Shown here piece by piece: positions 1-5,255 of a stretch of 5,338 bases of DNA. Position numbers and translations under genes: made by a program. Below the pieces are notes generated by a model that was not told where the DNA came from, ran no database searches, and saw only the letters and a list, made by a program, of their open reading frames with translations. The DNA is from Oscillospiraceae bacterium (lineage in GTDB: Bacteria > Bacillota > Clostridia > Oscillospirales > Oscillospiraceae), in the NCBI GenBank assembly GCA_017557265.1, contig JAFZAM010000151.1, forward strand, positions 1 to 5,338, given 5' to 3'. Numbering within the stretch: the stretch's first letter is position 1; every line of letters begins with the position of its first letter.

Positions 1-175
1 GATCGACGCCCCGGTCCCGCTCGTGGCCCTTCGGGACGGGACGGGCAGCCTTATGCGGCTACCGGAAGAGAATTGTTGTTCTCAGTTATTTTTAAGGTTT
101 GCCGGTTTTATAGAGGGCCGACGCCTCTGCTCGCTTAACCTGCCTCAAGGTCCCCGTCGAAACCATTACGCCCCC
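1..175 (-). ncRNA. ssrA: tmRNA (transfer-messenger RNA), 5' part, runs off the window
   Basis: tmRNA rescues ribosomes stalled on broken mRNA by acting first as a tRNA-Ala and then as a short message that adds a degradation tag. Read on the minus strand, the RNA starts at 175 with GGGGGCGTAATGG followed by TTTCGACGGGGA, the conserved 5' acceptor and D-loop-like end of tmRNA. Pseudoknot 1 can be drawn: AGAGG (128-124) pairs with CCTCT (116-112), and GTCGG (122-118) pairs with CCGGC (105-101). The tag frame follows, ending in a stop at 53-51. After it, GTCCCG (42-37) pairs with CGGGAC (19-14), as expected for pseudoknot 2. The remaining pseudoknots, T-arm and CCA end lie beyond base 1. It is 58 nt downstream of the cyclophilin gene and close to smpB, its protein partner. 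No clear sigma-A -10 box precedes 175, so it may be processed from the operon transcript. Confidence 0.93.
51..83 (-). other. tmRNA tag-peptide reading frame, predicted ENNNSLPVAA
   Basis: This is the internal mRNA segment of tmRNA. Reading back from the TAA stop at 53-51 gives GCA, GCC, GTA, CCG, CTT, TCT, AAT, AAC, AAC, GAG. I place the resume codon at GAG (83-81) because the bases just before it, AATAACT, resemble the segment preceding the resume codon in clostridial tmRNAs as I remember them. With the alanine carried by tmRNA itself, the appended tag would be A-ENNNSLPVAA. The terminal VAA is a typical hydrophobic degron for ClpXP-type proteases. The resume codon could instead be the preceding ACT, giving TENNNSLPVAA. 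The stop and the C-terminal part of the tag are secure, but the first residue is not. Confidence 0.75.
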
Positions 176-183
176 GTATGGGA

Positions 184-217
184 GCCGCTCCCCCGCCCTT
201 TGCGGGCGGGGGACGGC
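184..217. other. GC-rich hairpin between the cyclophilin gene and ssrA
   Basis: A nearly perfect inverted repeat pairs 184-198 with 204-217: fourteen base pairs, one bulged C at 188, and a five-base loop. The stem is almost all G and C. Neither side is followed by a T run: on the minus strand the next bases are TCCCATAC, then the tmRNA 5' end. It is therefore not a standard intrinsic terminator. Lying 8 bases before the mature tmRNA end, it could be a processing or stabilising structure, a weak or atypical terminator for the cyclophilin message, or part of the tmRNA precursor fold. The structure is seen directly; its role is inference. Confidence 0.6.
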
Positions 218-233
218 GGAACGCTTAAAGCTC

Positions 234-752
234 TCAGACCTTCTCGGGCGCGGGATAAACCACGCCGAAGGTCTCGACCGTGACGGTCTTCATGCGCTGA
301 TCCTTGCGCGGACGGTCGTCCATGTCGGTGACGGTCTTGGCGATGCGGTCGACGACCTCGATGCCCTCGATGACCTTGCCGAAGGCGGCGTACGCGCCGT
401 CGAGATGCGGGGCGTTCTTATGCATGATGAAAAACTGGCTGCCGGCGCTGTTCGGGTCCATGGCGCGGGCCATGGAGAGGACGCCGCGCTCGTGCTTGAG
501 GTCGTTTACGAAGCCGTTCTGCAGGAACTCGCCCTTTATGTGGTAGCCCGGGCCGCCCATGCCGGTCCCCTGCGGGTCGCCGCCCTGGATCATGAAGCCG
601 GGGATGACGCGGTGGAAGATGAGCCCGTCATAAAAGCCGGAGCTCACGAGGGAGATGAAATTGTTGACGGAATTCGGGGCTATTTCGGGATAGAGCTCGG
701 CCTTGATGACGCCGCCGTCCTCCATCTCGAAGGTCACGATGGGATTGCTCAT
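234..752 (-). CDS. Cyclophilin-type peptidyl-prolyl cis-trans isomerase
   Basis: A 172-residue single-domain cyclophilin that catalyses cis-trans isomerisation of X-Pro bonds and helps protein folding. There is no signal peptide, so it is predicted cytoplasmic. Family signatures appear in order: FHRVIPGFMIQGGDP (residues 46-60) with catalytic Arg48 and substrate-pocket Phe53, Met54 and Gln56; SMAR (93-96); SQFFI (105-109); LDG (117-119); and FGKV (124-127). The position of human CypA Trp121, the main cyclosporin contact, is His116 here, and CypA His126 is Tyr121. Reduced cyclosporin binding is therefore likely, as in many bacterial cyclophilins. The ATG at 752 has AGGAGG at 765-760 with a 7-nt spacer, and the SD begins only 2 nt past the smpB stop codon. 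The 15-nt gap to smpB implies co-transcription. Length and motifs fit the small bacterial PpiB-like class. Confidence 0.95.
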   Translation of the reverse strand: MSNPIVTFEMEDGGVIKAELYPEIAPNSVNNFISLVSSGFYDGLIFHRVIPGFMIQGGDPQGTGMGGPGYHIKGEFLQNGFVNDLKHERGVLSMARAMDPNSAGSQFFIMHKNAPHLDGAYAAFGKVIEGIEVVDRIAKTVTDMDDRPRKDQRMKTVTVETFGVVYPAPEKV

Positions 753-767
753 TGTATTTCCTCCTGA

Positions 768-1232
768 TCAGTTGTTTTTCTCTTTCAGAGCGCGGTCGAT
801 GACGCGCTTGGCGTCCCGCTCGGCGGCGGCGTCGCGCTTGTCGTGGAGCTTCTTGCCCTTGCAGAGGCCGAGCTCGACCTTGACGCGCGGGCCGCTGAAG
901 TACACCGACAGCGGGATGAGCGCCATGCCGTCGAGCTTTACGCGTCCGTAGAGGCGCATTATCTCGCGCTTGTGCATGAGGAGCCGTCTGTCGCGCATGG
1001 GGTCCTTATTGAAGATATTGCCCTGCTCGTACGGGCTTATGTGCATGCCGCGCACGAACAGCTCGCCGTTTTTGACGGCGCAGTAGGAATCCTTCAGATT
1101 CAGCTTGCCCTGACGGATGCTCTTGACCTCCGTCCCGGCAAGGGATATGCCCGCCTCGAAGCGCTCCTCGACGAAATACTCGTGGAAGGCCTTGCGGTTT
1201 TGCGCGACTGTCTTTATTTTCTTTTCCGCCAT
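768..1232 (-). CDS. smpB: SsrA-binding protein SmpB
   Basis: SmpB binds the tRNA-like domain of tmRNA, delivers it to stalled ribosomes and mimics the missing anticodon arm in the decoding centre. The 154-residue product is full length for the family. Conserved elements are AQNRKAFHEYF (10-20), AGISLAGTEVKSIR (27-40), the central beta-barrel with NGELFVRGMHISPY (55-68), and the C-terminal GKKLHDKRD (126-134), whose His-Asp-Lys-Arg segment reaches the decoding centre. The basic C-terminal tail (134-152) should form the helix that enters the mRNA channel. The ATG at 1232 follows GGGGGAGGA, leaving only about 3 nt between GGAGG and the start. This spacing is short, but the MAEKK N-terminus is what the family predicts. 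It lies 21 nt after gap and 15 nt before the cyclophilin gene, with its RNA partner ssrA just beyond. Confidence 0.98.
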   Translation of the reverse strand: MAEKKIKTVAQNRKAFHEYFVEERFEAGISLAGTEVKSIRQGKLNLKDSYCAVKNGELFVRGMHISPYEQGNIFNKDPMRDRRLLMHKREIMRLYGRVKLDGMALIPLSVYFSGPRVKVELGLCKGKKLHDKRDAAAERDAKRVIDRALKEKNN

Positions 1233-1253
1233 GGTCCTCCCCCGCTTTCGCAG

Positions 1254-2261
1254 TTACTTGTTGTCGACCTCGTACATGTGCGCCATGAGCTCGAGCATCT
1301 GGCAGGAATAGCCGAACTCGTTGTCGTACCAGGCGACGAGCTTGGCGAAGCGGTCGGTCAGCGAGATGCCGGCCTTCGCGTCGAAGATGGACGCGCGGCG
1401 GTCTCCGAGGAAGTCGGAGGACACGACGTCCTCGTCGACGTAGCCGAGGATGCCCTTCATGTACGTCTCGCTCGCGAGCTTCATCTCGGCGCAGATCTCC
1501 TCGTAGGTCGCGGGGTCGCGGAGGTTGACCGTCAGGTCGACGACGGAGACGTCGAGCGTCGGGACGCGGAAGGACATGCCCGTAAGGATGCCGTTGAGCG
1601 AGGGGATGACCTTGCCGACGGCCTTCGCGGCGCCGGTCGTGGACGGGATGATGTTGCCGGAGGCCGCGCGGCCGCCGCGCCAGTCCTTCGCGGAGGTGCT
1701 GTCGACGGTCTGCTGCGTGCCGGTCATGGCGTGGACGGTGGTCATGAGGCCGCCGGTGATGCCGAACTTGTCGTTGATGACCTTCGCCACCGGCGCGAGG
1801 CAGTTGGTCGTGCAGGAGGCGGAGGAGACGATGTCCATGTCCTTGGTGTAGGCGTCCTGATTGACGCCGTAGACGAACATCGGGGCGTCATTGGAGGGAG
1901 CGGAGATGATGACCTTCTTCGCGCCGGCCTTGAGGTGGGCCGAGGCCTTCGGGATATCCTTGAATTTGCCGGTGCAGTCGAGCACGTAGTCGACTCCGAG
2001 GTCGCCCCAGGGGATGTCCTCGGGCTTGTCTCTGTTGACGATCGCGATCTTCTTGCCGTTTACGACGAGCGCGTCGTCCGTATACTCGACCGTCCCGGGG
2101 AAGCGGCCGTGCACGGTGTCGTACTTGAGCATGTACGCCGTGTAGTCGGGTCCCTTGTGGGGGTTGATGGCGACGAACTCGAAGCGCTCGTCCTCGATGC
2201 CCGCGCGCAGCACGACGCTGCCTATCCTGCCGAAGCCGTTGATACCGATCCTGATACTCAT
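1254..2261 (-). CDS. gap: Glyceraldehyde-3-phosphate dehydrogenase, phosphorylating
   Basis: Converts glyceraldehyde 3-phosphate plus phosphate and NAD(P)+ to 1,3-bisphosphoglycerate in cytoplasmic glycolysis or gluconeogenesis. The 335 residues match the usual length. The Rossmann motif INGFGRIG is at 7-14, the catalytic signature SASCTTNCLAP at 147-157 with nucleophile Cys150, and the catalytic base is His177 (TTVHAMT). WYDNEFGYS is at 311-319. The cofactor pocket is unusual. The Asp that normally follows AIN and binds the adenosine ribose is Pro34 (AINPHKGPDY), and the Gly-Pro of the E. coli GapA loop TVDGPS is Ser188-Thr189 (TVDSTS). Both changes point toward NADP acceptance. The Arg usually following GRIG is Ser15. 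Almost every Ile codon is ATC, unlike the mixed ATA/ATC of the upstream protease gene, suggesting high expression. The ATG at 2261 has GGAGG about 9 nt upstream. It sits 30 nt after the acyltransferase gene, and no pgk or tpi is adjacent. Confidence 0.97.
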   Translation of the reverse strand: MSIRIGINGFGRIGSVVLRAGIEDERFEFVAINPHKGPDYTAYMLKYDTVHGRFPGTVEYTDDALVVNGKKIAIVNRDKPEDIPWGDLGVDYVLDCTGKFKDIPKASAHLKAGAKKVIISAPSNDAPMFVYGVNQDAYTKDMDIVSSASCTTNCLAPVAKVINDKFGITGGLMTTVHAMTGTQQTVDSTSAKDWRGGRAASGNIIPSTTGAAKAVGKVIPSLNGILTGMSFRVPTLDVSVVDLTVNLRDPATYEEICAEMKLASETYMKGILGYVDEDVVSSDFLGDRRASIFDAKAGISLTDRFAKLVAWYDNEFGYSCQMLELMAHMYEVDNK

Positions 2262-2291
2262 TTTTTATGCCCTCCGTTTATTTTTAAGCCC

Positions 2292-3452
2292 TCAGGCTTT
2301 GCGTTCCTTCGCGAGGAGCAGGCGCTCTGCGAGCGCGTACTTGCGGCGGCTGTGCGCGCCGTCGAGCCCGAGCTCGTAGTGCACGCCGCCGGCCGTGAAC
2401 ATGATGGTCTCGTTTTTCTTGCCGTGGCAGAGCGCGAAGTCGCTCAGCTCGGCTACGGGGAAGGACTTGTCCCCTATCGTTATGGCGTCCTCCGTCAGCG
2501 CGAGGCGGCCCTGCGCGACGCGCTCGAGCTTGTGGCCGTCCCCGAGGCTCGCGAGCCACGCGCCCTCGTCGGAGAATATCTCCCCGCCCTTTTCCACGCG
2601 CGCCGCGAGCTCGCCGCGCTGCCAGTCGTCCCAGTCGGCTATCGTCTTAAACGGGGCGCCCTCGGCGAAAAACGCCTTGTCCGTTATCTCCGCGCGCATG
2701 CCGCAGGAGCAGGAAAAGACGTTCCCCTTCCCGCTCATCGTATCGACGCCGCCGCATTTCGGGCAGATGAAGAGAGCCTCCTCAAGGCCCTCGGCCAGGC
2801 GCTTTCCCTTATATGTGAACATCTCCGAGCGCTGGGTCTCCCAGGCGTCCTCATATATGTCGGCGAGCACCGAGTCGTGTATCTCGGCGACGCTCATCTT
2901 CCTGAGCTCCTCCGGCTGATAGACGCGCACGACCTGACCGCGCATATTGCCGCGGCGGCGCTTTTTCGCCCAGCGCGGGTCTGCGAGGTAGCCGCCCTTG
3001 AGGCGGAACGTCACGACCGGGACGCCGGCGGTGCGCAGGAGCTTGGCCGTGCTCGGATGGAGGTCGGCCGTCCTCCCGTCGAAGCTGCGCTCGCCCTCCG
3101 GGAAGAAGCACATGTTTTTCCCGCTCTTGAGGCGGCGTATCATGCCGAGCGTCGCGGAGGCGTCCGTCGAGCCCTTCACACGCCCTATCGGGGCGGCCAT
3201 GGCCTTCATGAAGAGCGACTGCAGCCCCATGCGGAAGCTGTGCTCGCTGGCGAGAAAATACATGTGCTTGGCAAAGGACAGACCCACGAGGAACTGGTCC
3301 CAGTAGGTCGTATGGTTGGCGACGACGATGTACGGGTTCGGGAGCTTGAGCGGCCGCCCGAAGCGGAAGCCGTAGCGGACGCGCGTCGCTATGGACATGG
3401 GCAGTCTGAGGAAATTATAGACCAGTCTGTGCCAGTTATAAACGGCGTCCAT
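2292..3452 (-). CDS. PlsC-like acyltransferase with zinc ribbon and C-terminal extension
   Basis: A probable membrane-associated phospholipid/glycerol acyltransferase (1-acylglycerol-3-phosphate acyltransferase family). I use the ATG at 3452, giving 386 residues, because GGGAGG lies 7 nt upstream. A GTG further out at 3485 lacks an SD and falls inside a candidate -10 box. The acyltransferase domain covers roughly residues 35-200, with the catalytic NHTTYWD motif (His47, Asp52) and the acceptor-binding FPEGERS (117-123). The usual EGTRS reads EGERS. A four-Cys zinc ribbon follows: CPKCGG (Cys230, Cys233) and CSCG (Cys248, Cys250). The last about 110 residues form a mixed alpha/beta region with no family I recognise. 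Standard PlsC proteins are about 200-260 residues, so this is a longer multidomain form. The substrate is not known. The TGA stop is 30 nt before gap. Confidence 0.87.
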   Translation of the reverse strand: MDAVYNWHRLVYNFLRLPMSIATRVRYGFRFGRPLKLPNPYIVVANHTTYWDQFLVGLSFAKHMYFLASEHSFRMGLQSLFMKAMAAPIGRVKGSTDASATLGMIRRLKSGKNMCFFPEGERSFDGRTADLHPSTAKLLRTAGVPVVTFRLKGGYLADPRWAKKRRRGNMRGQVVRVYQPEELRKMSVAEIHDSVLADIYEDAWETQRSEMFTYKGKRLAEGLEEALFICPKCGGVDTMSGKGNVFSCSCGMRAEITDKAFFAEGAPFKTIADWDDWQRGELAARVEKGGEIFSDEGAWLASLGDGHKLERVAQGRLALTEDAITIGDKSFPVAELSDFALCHGKKNETIMFTAGGVHYELGLDGAHSRRKYALAERLLLAKERKA

Positions 3453-3477
3453 CCCGTCGCCTCCCTTCCATTTAGAT

Positions 3478-3486
3478 ATTATCACA
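3478..3486 (-). promoter_or_regulatory. Possible extended -10 promoter for the acyltransferase-gap group
   Basis: On the minus strand the bases TGT-GATAAT (3486-3478) form an extended -10 element with five of six matches to TATAAT. The -35 region is weak: TTGTTT lies 15 bp upstream. A start near 3471 would leave a leader of about 20 nt containing the GGGAGG ribosome binding site of the acyltransferase gene. It would let acyltransferase, gap, smpB and the cyclophilin gene be expressed apart from the protease. The call rests on motif similarity only. Confidence 0.4.
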
Positions 3487-3506
3487 CGCGGGGAGTGAAA
3501 ACAACC

Positions 3507-4529
3507 TCAAACTGACCCCGTAAAGAGGCTCACGACTATCATCGCGAGGCACACGACGAAAAAGAGTATGAAGCCCGCGTTTATAAACAGCGCGTTGAAC
3601 ATGCGCCCCCGCGGTATCGTCACGGGGCCCGGCCTGCAGACGAAGCGGCGGCGCTTGACTATGAGAAGTATTATGCCCGCGACCGTGAGCCCGAGCAGCG
3701 CCTGCGAATAGAGCGCGGCGAGCAGCGCCGGGCCTATCGAGCCTCCGAGCCCTGCGAGGCCGGAGAGGTCCCCGCCGTCGAGCGCGCCCCGGAAAGCGGA
3801 GACGGCGCTCTCCTGCAATCCCTCGACGTCAACCTTTTCCATCACGAACGAGGACACGACCGAGCCGATGAAGTTTACTATCATGTGCAGACCTATCGTA
3901 TAGCGGAGCTTGCCCGTGCGCGCATATATGAACGCGAAGAACAGCCCGAGGCCGAATGCGTAGAAGAGCTGGAAGAAGTTGCCGTGATAGAGCGCGAAGA
4001 CGGCGGCCGAGAAGATGATCGCGGCCTTGTCCCCGTAGCGGCGCAGGCGGCCGACTATGAGCCCGCGGAAGAGTATCTCCTCGAGGATGGGCCCGAGGAT
4101 GACGGCGAATATGAGCGTCATAAGCGGGCTCGAGGAGCTCACGGCGGCCTCGATGGGGTTGACCCCGCCGCCCGTCAGCTTTCCGAAGAGCATGCTCAGC
4201 AGCGTCCCGACCATGCTCAGCGGGTACATGATGCCGAAGCACATGATTATCGCCTGCACGAACTGCCCGAAGGTCATGTCGTGCCTGTCCGCGGGGAATA
4301 CCGGCACCCCGCTTATTATCGCGAGGCAGACGGGCAGGCCGACGGCGTACATGGGCAGCATCGAAAGCGCCCAGACGTACCAGTCCTTTTCGGCGAGGTG
4401 CGGGGCGAAATACGCGACGAGCAGCTGCAGGACGTACGTCACGACCGCCGTCACGACGAGCATGACGAAAAACGAGAGCGCCACGCGCGATATCTTTTTC
4501 TTTTCGGATCTCGGGAAGGTCTCCGTCAT
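3507..4529 (-). CDS. CPBP/CAAX (ABI) family intramembrane metalloprotease
   Basis: A multi-pass membrane protein of the Abi/CAAX-protease family. I start it at the ATG at 4529, which has AGGGAGGA about 8 nt upstream, giving 340 residues. An open frame runs 36 codons further out, but that part overlaps the promoter and lacks an SD. About eight hydrophobic segments are visible, the first at about residues 16-38 after a lysine-rich cytoplasmic start. The family's active-site motifs are intact: EEILFR (Glu150, Glu151, Arg155), FALYH (His182) and HMIVN (His215, Asn219). Eukaryotic homologues remove prenyl-protein C-termini. Bacterial members act in bacteriocin immunity or processing, or have no known substrate. 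No bacteriocin precursor is visible nearby. Two extra C-terminal membrane segments (about 267-292 and 312-335) follow the core. It is first in the leftward transcription block, 54 nt before the acyltransferase. Confidence 0.9.
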   Translation of the reverse strand: MTETFPRSEKKKISRVALSFFVMLVVTAVVTYVLQLLVAYFAPHLAEKDWYVWALSMLPMYAVGLPVCLAIISGVPVFPADRHDMTFGQFVQAIIMCFGIMYPLSMVGTLLSMLFGKLTGGGVNPIEAAVSSSSPLMTLIFAVILGPILEEILFRGLIVGRLRRYGDKAAIIFSAAVFALYHGNFFQLFYAFGLGLFFAFIYARTGKLRYTIGLHMIVNFIGSVVSSFVMEKVDVEGLQESAVSAFRGALDGGDLSGLAGLGGSIGPALLAALYSQALLGLTVAGIILLIVKRRRFVCRPGPVTIPRGRMFNALFINAGFILFFVVCLAMIVVSLFTGSV

Positions 4530-4572
4530 ATCTCTGTCCTCCCTTCGCGGCGCGTAAGGCGCCGCCACGTAC

Positions 4573-4601
4573 ATATTAAAATGCCCCGGCGTTTTAGTCA
4601 A
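4573..4601 (-). promoter_or_regulatory. Sigma-A promoter for the leftward operon
   Basis: On the minus strand TTGACT (4601-4596, five of six matches to TTGACA) and TAATAT (4578-4573, four of six) are separated by exactly 17 bp. Transcription would start near 4566, giving a leader of about 37 nt before the protease ATG at 4529. It is the clearest promoter in the leftward block and may drive all genes down to ssrA. Confidence 0.7.
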
Positions 4602-4620
4602 GGGCGGCCGCGGAGAATGA

Positions 4621-4647
4621 TTAGCACTCTCGCTCAAAGAGTGCTAA
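4621..4647 (+). promoter_or_regulatory. CIRCE operator (HrcA binding site)
   Basis: The inverted repeat TTAGCACTC-N9-GAGTGCTAA is a perfect copy of the CIRCE consensus, with arms at 4621-4629 and 4639-4647. HrcA repressor binds CIRCE and releases it upon heat or misfolding stress, when GroEL is titrated. The site overlaps the likely hsp20 promoter, so it should repress hsp20 directly. Its near edge is about 20 bp upstream of the -35 box of the divergent protease promoter, so an effect there is less likely. hrcA itself is not in the window. Confidence 0.96.
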
Positions 4648-4650
4648 AAT
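4621..4650 (+). promoter_or_regulatory. Candidate hsp20 promoter overlapping CIRCE
   Basis: TTAGCA (4621-4626, four of six matches to TTGACA) and TAAAAT (4645-4650, five of six matches to TATAAT) are 18 bp apart and embedded in the CIRCE repeat. Transcription would begin near 4657. A second TAAAAT at 4665-4670 is an alternative -10 box without a recognisable -35, which would move the start to about 4677. Overlap with the operator fits simple steric repression by HrcA. Confidence 0.45.
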
Positions 4651-4655
4651 TAACG

Positions 4656-4785
4656 TTCCGTTCATAAAATAATGCGTATTTGTTCATGCGGACGCGGTAT
4701 CCTACAGGCGATGAAGCTATCGGATACCCGCGAACGCGGCGCGGCGGCCGCGAAGGCCGCCTGCGACATTTAAACATGAACGGAG
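4656..4785 (+). promoter_or_regulatory. Structured hsp20 5' leader, possible RNA thermometer
   Basis: TCCGTTCAT (4657-4665) is the exact reverse complement of ATGAACGGA (4776-4784). A G-U pair (4656 with 4785) extends the helix, so four of the five bases of the GGAGG ribosome binding site (4782-4786) would be paired. Inside this helix are two hairpins. One pairs CGC plus GGTATCC (4693-4702) with GGATACC plus GCG (4722-4732), with C4729 bulged. The other pairs 4743-4749 with 4755-4761 around a GCGAA loop. A competing shorter helix pairs GTTCATG (4682-4688) with CATGAAC (4775-4781). Such folding fits heat-controlled translation of an sHsp. It does not match ROSE or fourU sequences I know. The pairing is seen; the function is inferred. 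Confidence 0.4.
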
Positions 4786-4794
4786 GTTTTTATC

Positions 4795-5199
4795 ATGTTC
4801 GATCTTATGCCCAGAAAATATACGACCTACAATCCCTTCCGCGAGATGGAGAAGTTCTTTGCCGGAGCGAGCGGCGCCGACCGCGAGTTCAGGACCGACG
4901 TCCGCGACGAGAACGACGCCTACACCATTGAGGCCGAGCTCCCCGGCTTTGCCAAGGAGGACATCAACGTCGACGTCGCAAACGACGTCCTGACGATAAC
5001 CGCAGAGCGCAAGCCCGTCGAGAACGGCGGCGAGTACATCTGCCGCGAGCGCCTCTTCGGCACGTTCTCCAGGAGCTTCGACGTCTCCTCCGTCAAGGTC
5101 GACGGCATCAGCGTCCGCTATGAAAACGGACTGCTCACGCTGACCCTTCCGAAGAAGGACAGCGTCATCCCCGCCTCGCGCCACCTCGACATCGAGTGA
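4795..5199 (+). CDS. Hsp20 family small heat-shock protein
   Basis: An ATP-independent holdase that forms oligomers and keeps unfolding proteins soluble for DnaK/GroEL refolding in the cytoplasm. The 134 residues comprise a short N-terminal arm (1-31) opening MFDLMPRKYTTYNPFREME, an alpha-crystallin domain (about 32-121), and a short tail. Domain landmarks are ELPG (48-51), ERLFGTFSRSF (85-95) and NGLLTLTLPK (111-120). The tail ends RHLDIE, where Leu131-Asp132-Ile133 can serve as the I/V-X-I/V motif that docks in a neighbouring subunit. The ATG at 4795 has GGAGG with an 8-nt spacer. The gene is transcribed alone: a divergent promoter lies on its left and a strong terminator 12 nt after its TGA. 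A perfect CIRCE site upstream implies HrcA repression, and the leader may add translational control. Length and motifs resemble the clostridial Hsp18 type. Confidence 0.96.
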   Translation: MFDLMPRKYTTYNPFREMEKFFAGASGADREFRTDVRDENDAYTIEAELPGFAKEDINVDVANDVLTITAERKPVENGGEYICRERLFGTFSRSFDVSSVKVDGISVRYENGLLTLTLPKKDSVIPASRHLDIE

Positions 5200-5211
5200 T
5201 TCCACGCGCAG

Positions 5212-5250
5212 AAAAACGGCACGGTCAAATGACCGTCCCGTTTTTATTTT
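5212..5250. terminator. Rho-independent terminator, probably bidirectional
   Basis: AAAAACGG (5212-5219) pairs with CCGTTTTT (5238-5245), and ACGGTC (5221-5226) pairs with GACCGT (5231-5236) inside it. A single C-C mismatch separates the two stems, and the loop is AAAT. The stem runs into TTTTTATTTT on the plus strand, ending hsp20 transcription. The matching A run on the left gives a T run on the minus strand, so it can also stop the convergent transcript from the right. Confidence 0.92.
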
Positions 5251-5255
5251 GCGTT

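Noticed and set aside
184..217. The GC-rich hairpin as a rho-independent terminator.
   Set aside because: Neither strand has a T tract after the stem. It is listed as a hairpin of unknown role.
23..283. An 86-codon plus-strand frame over the left end.
   Set aside because: It lies antisense to tmRNA and the end of the cyclophilin gene, and its composition is that of a random GC-rich frame.
843..3515. An 890-codon open frame on the plus strand running antisense to smpB, gap and the acyltransferase gene.
   Set aside because: It is antisense to three genes with complete family motifs. Its translation is a low-complexity mix of Ala, Arg, Gly, Asp, Glu, Leu and Val, as expected when GC-rich codons are read backwards. 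It has no recognisable domain, so its length is a by-product of base composition.
3885..4667. A 260-codon plus-strand frame opposite the CAAX protease gene.
   Set aside because: It overlaps the protease antisense, runs through the promoter and CIRCE site, and is very rich in charged residues. It is a shadow frame.
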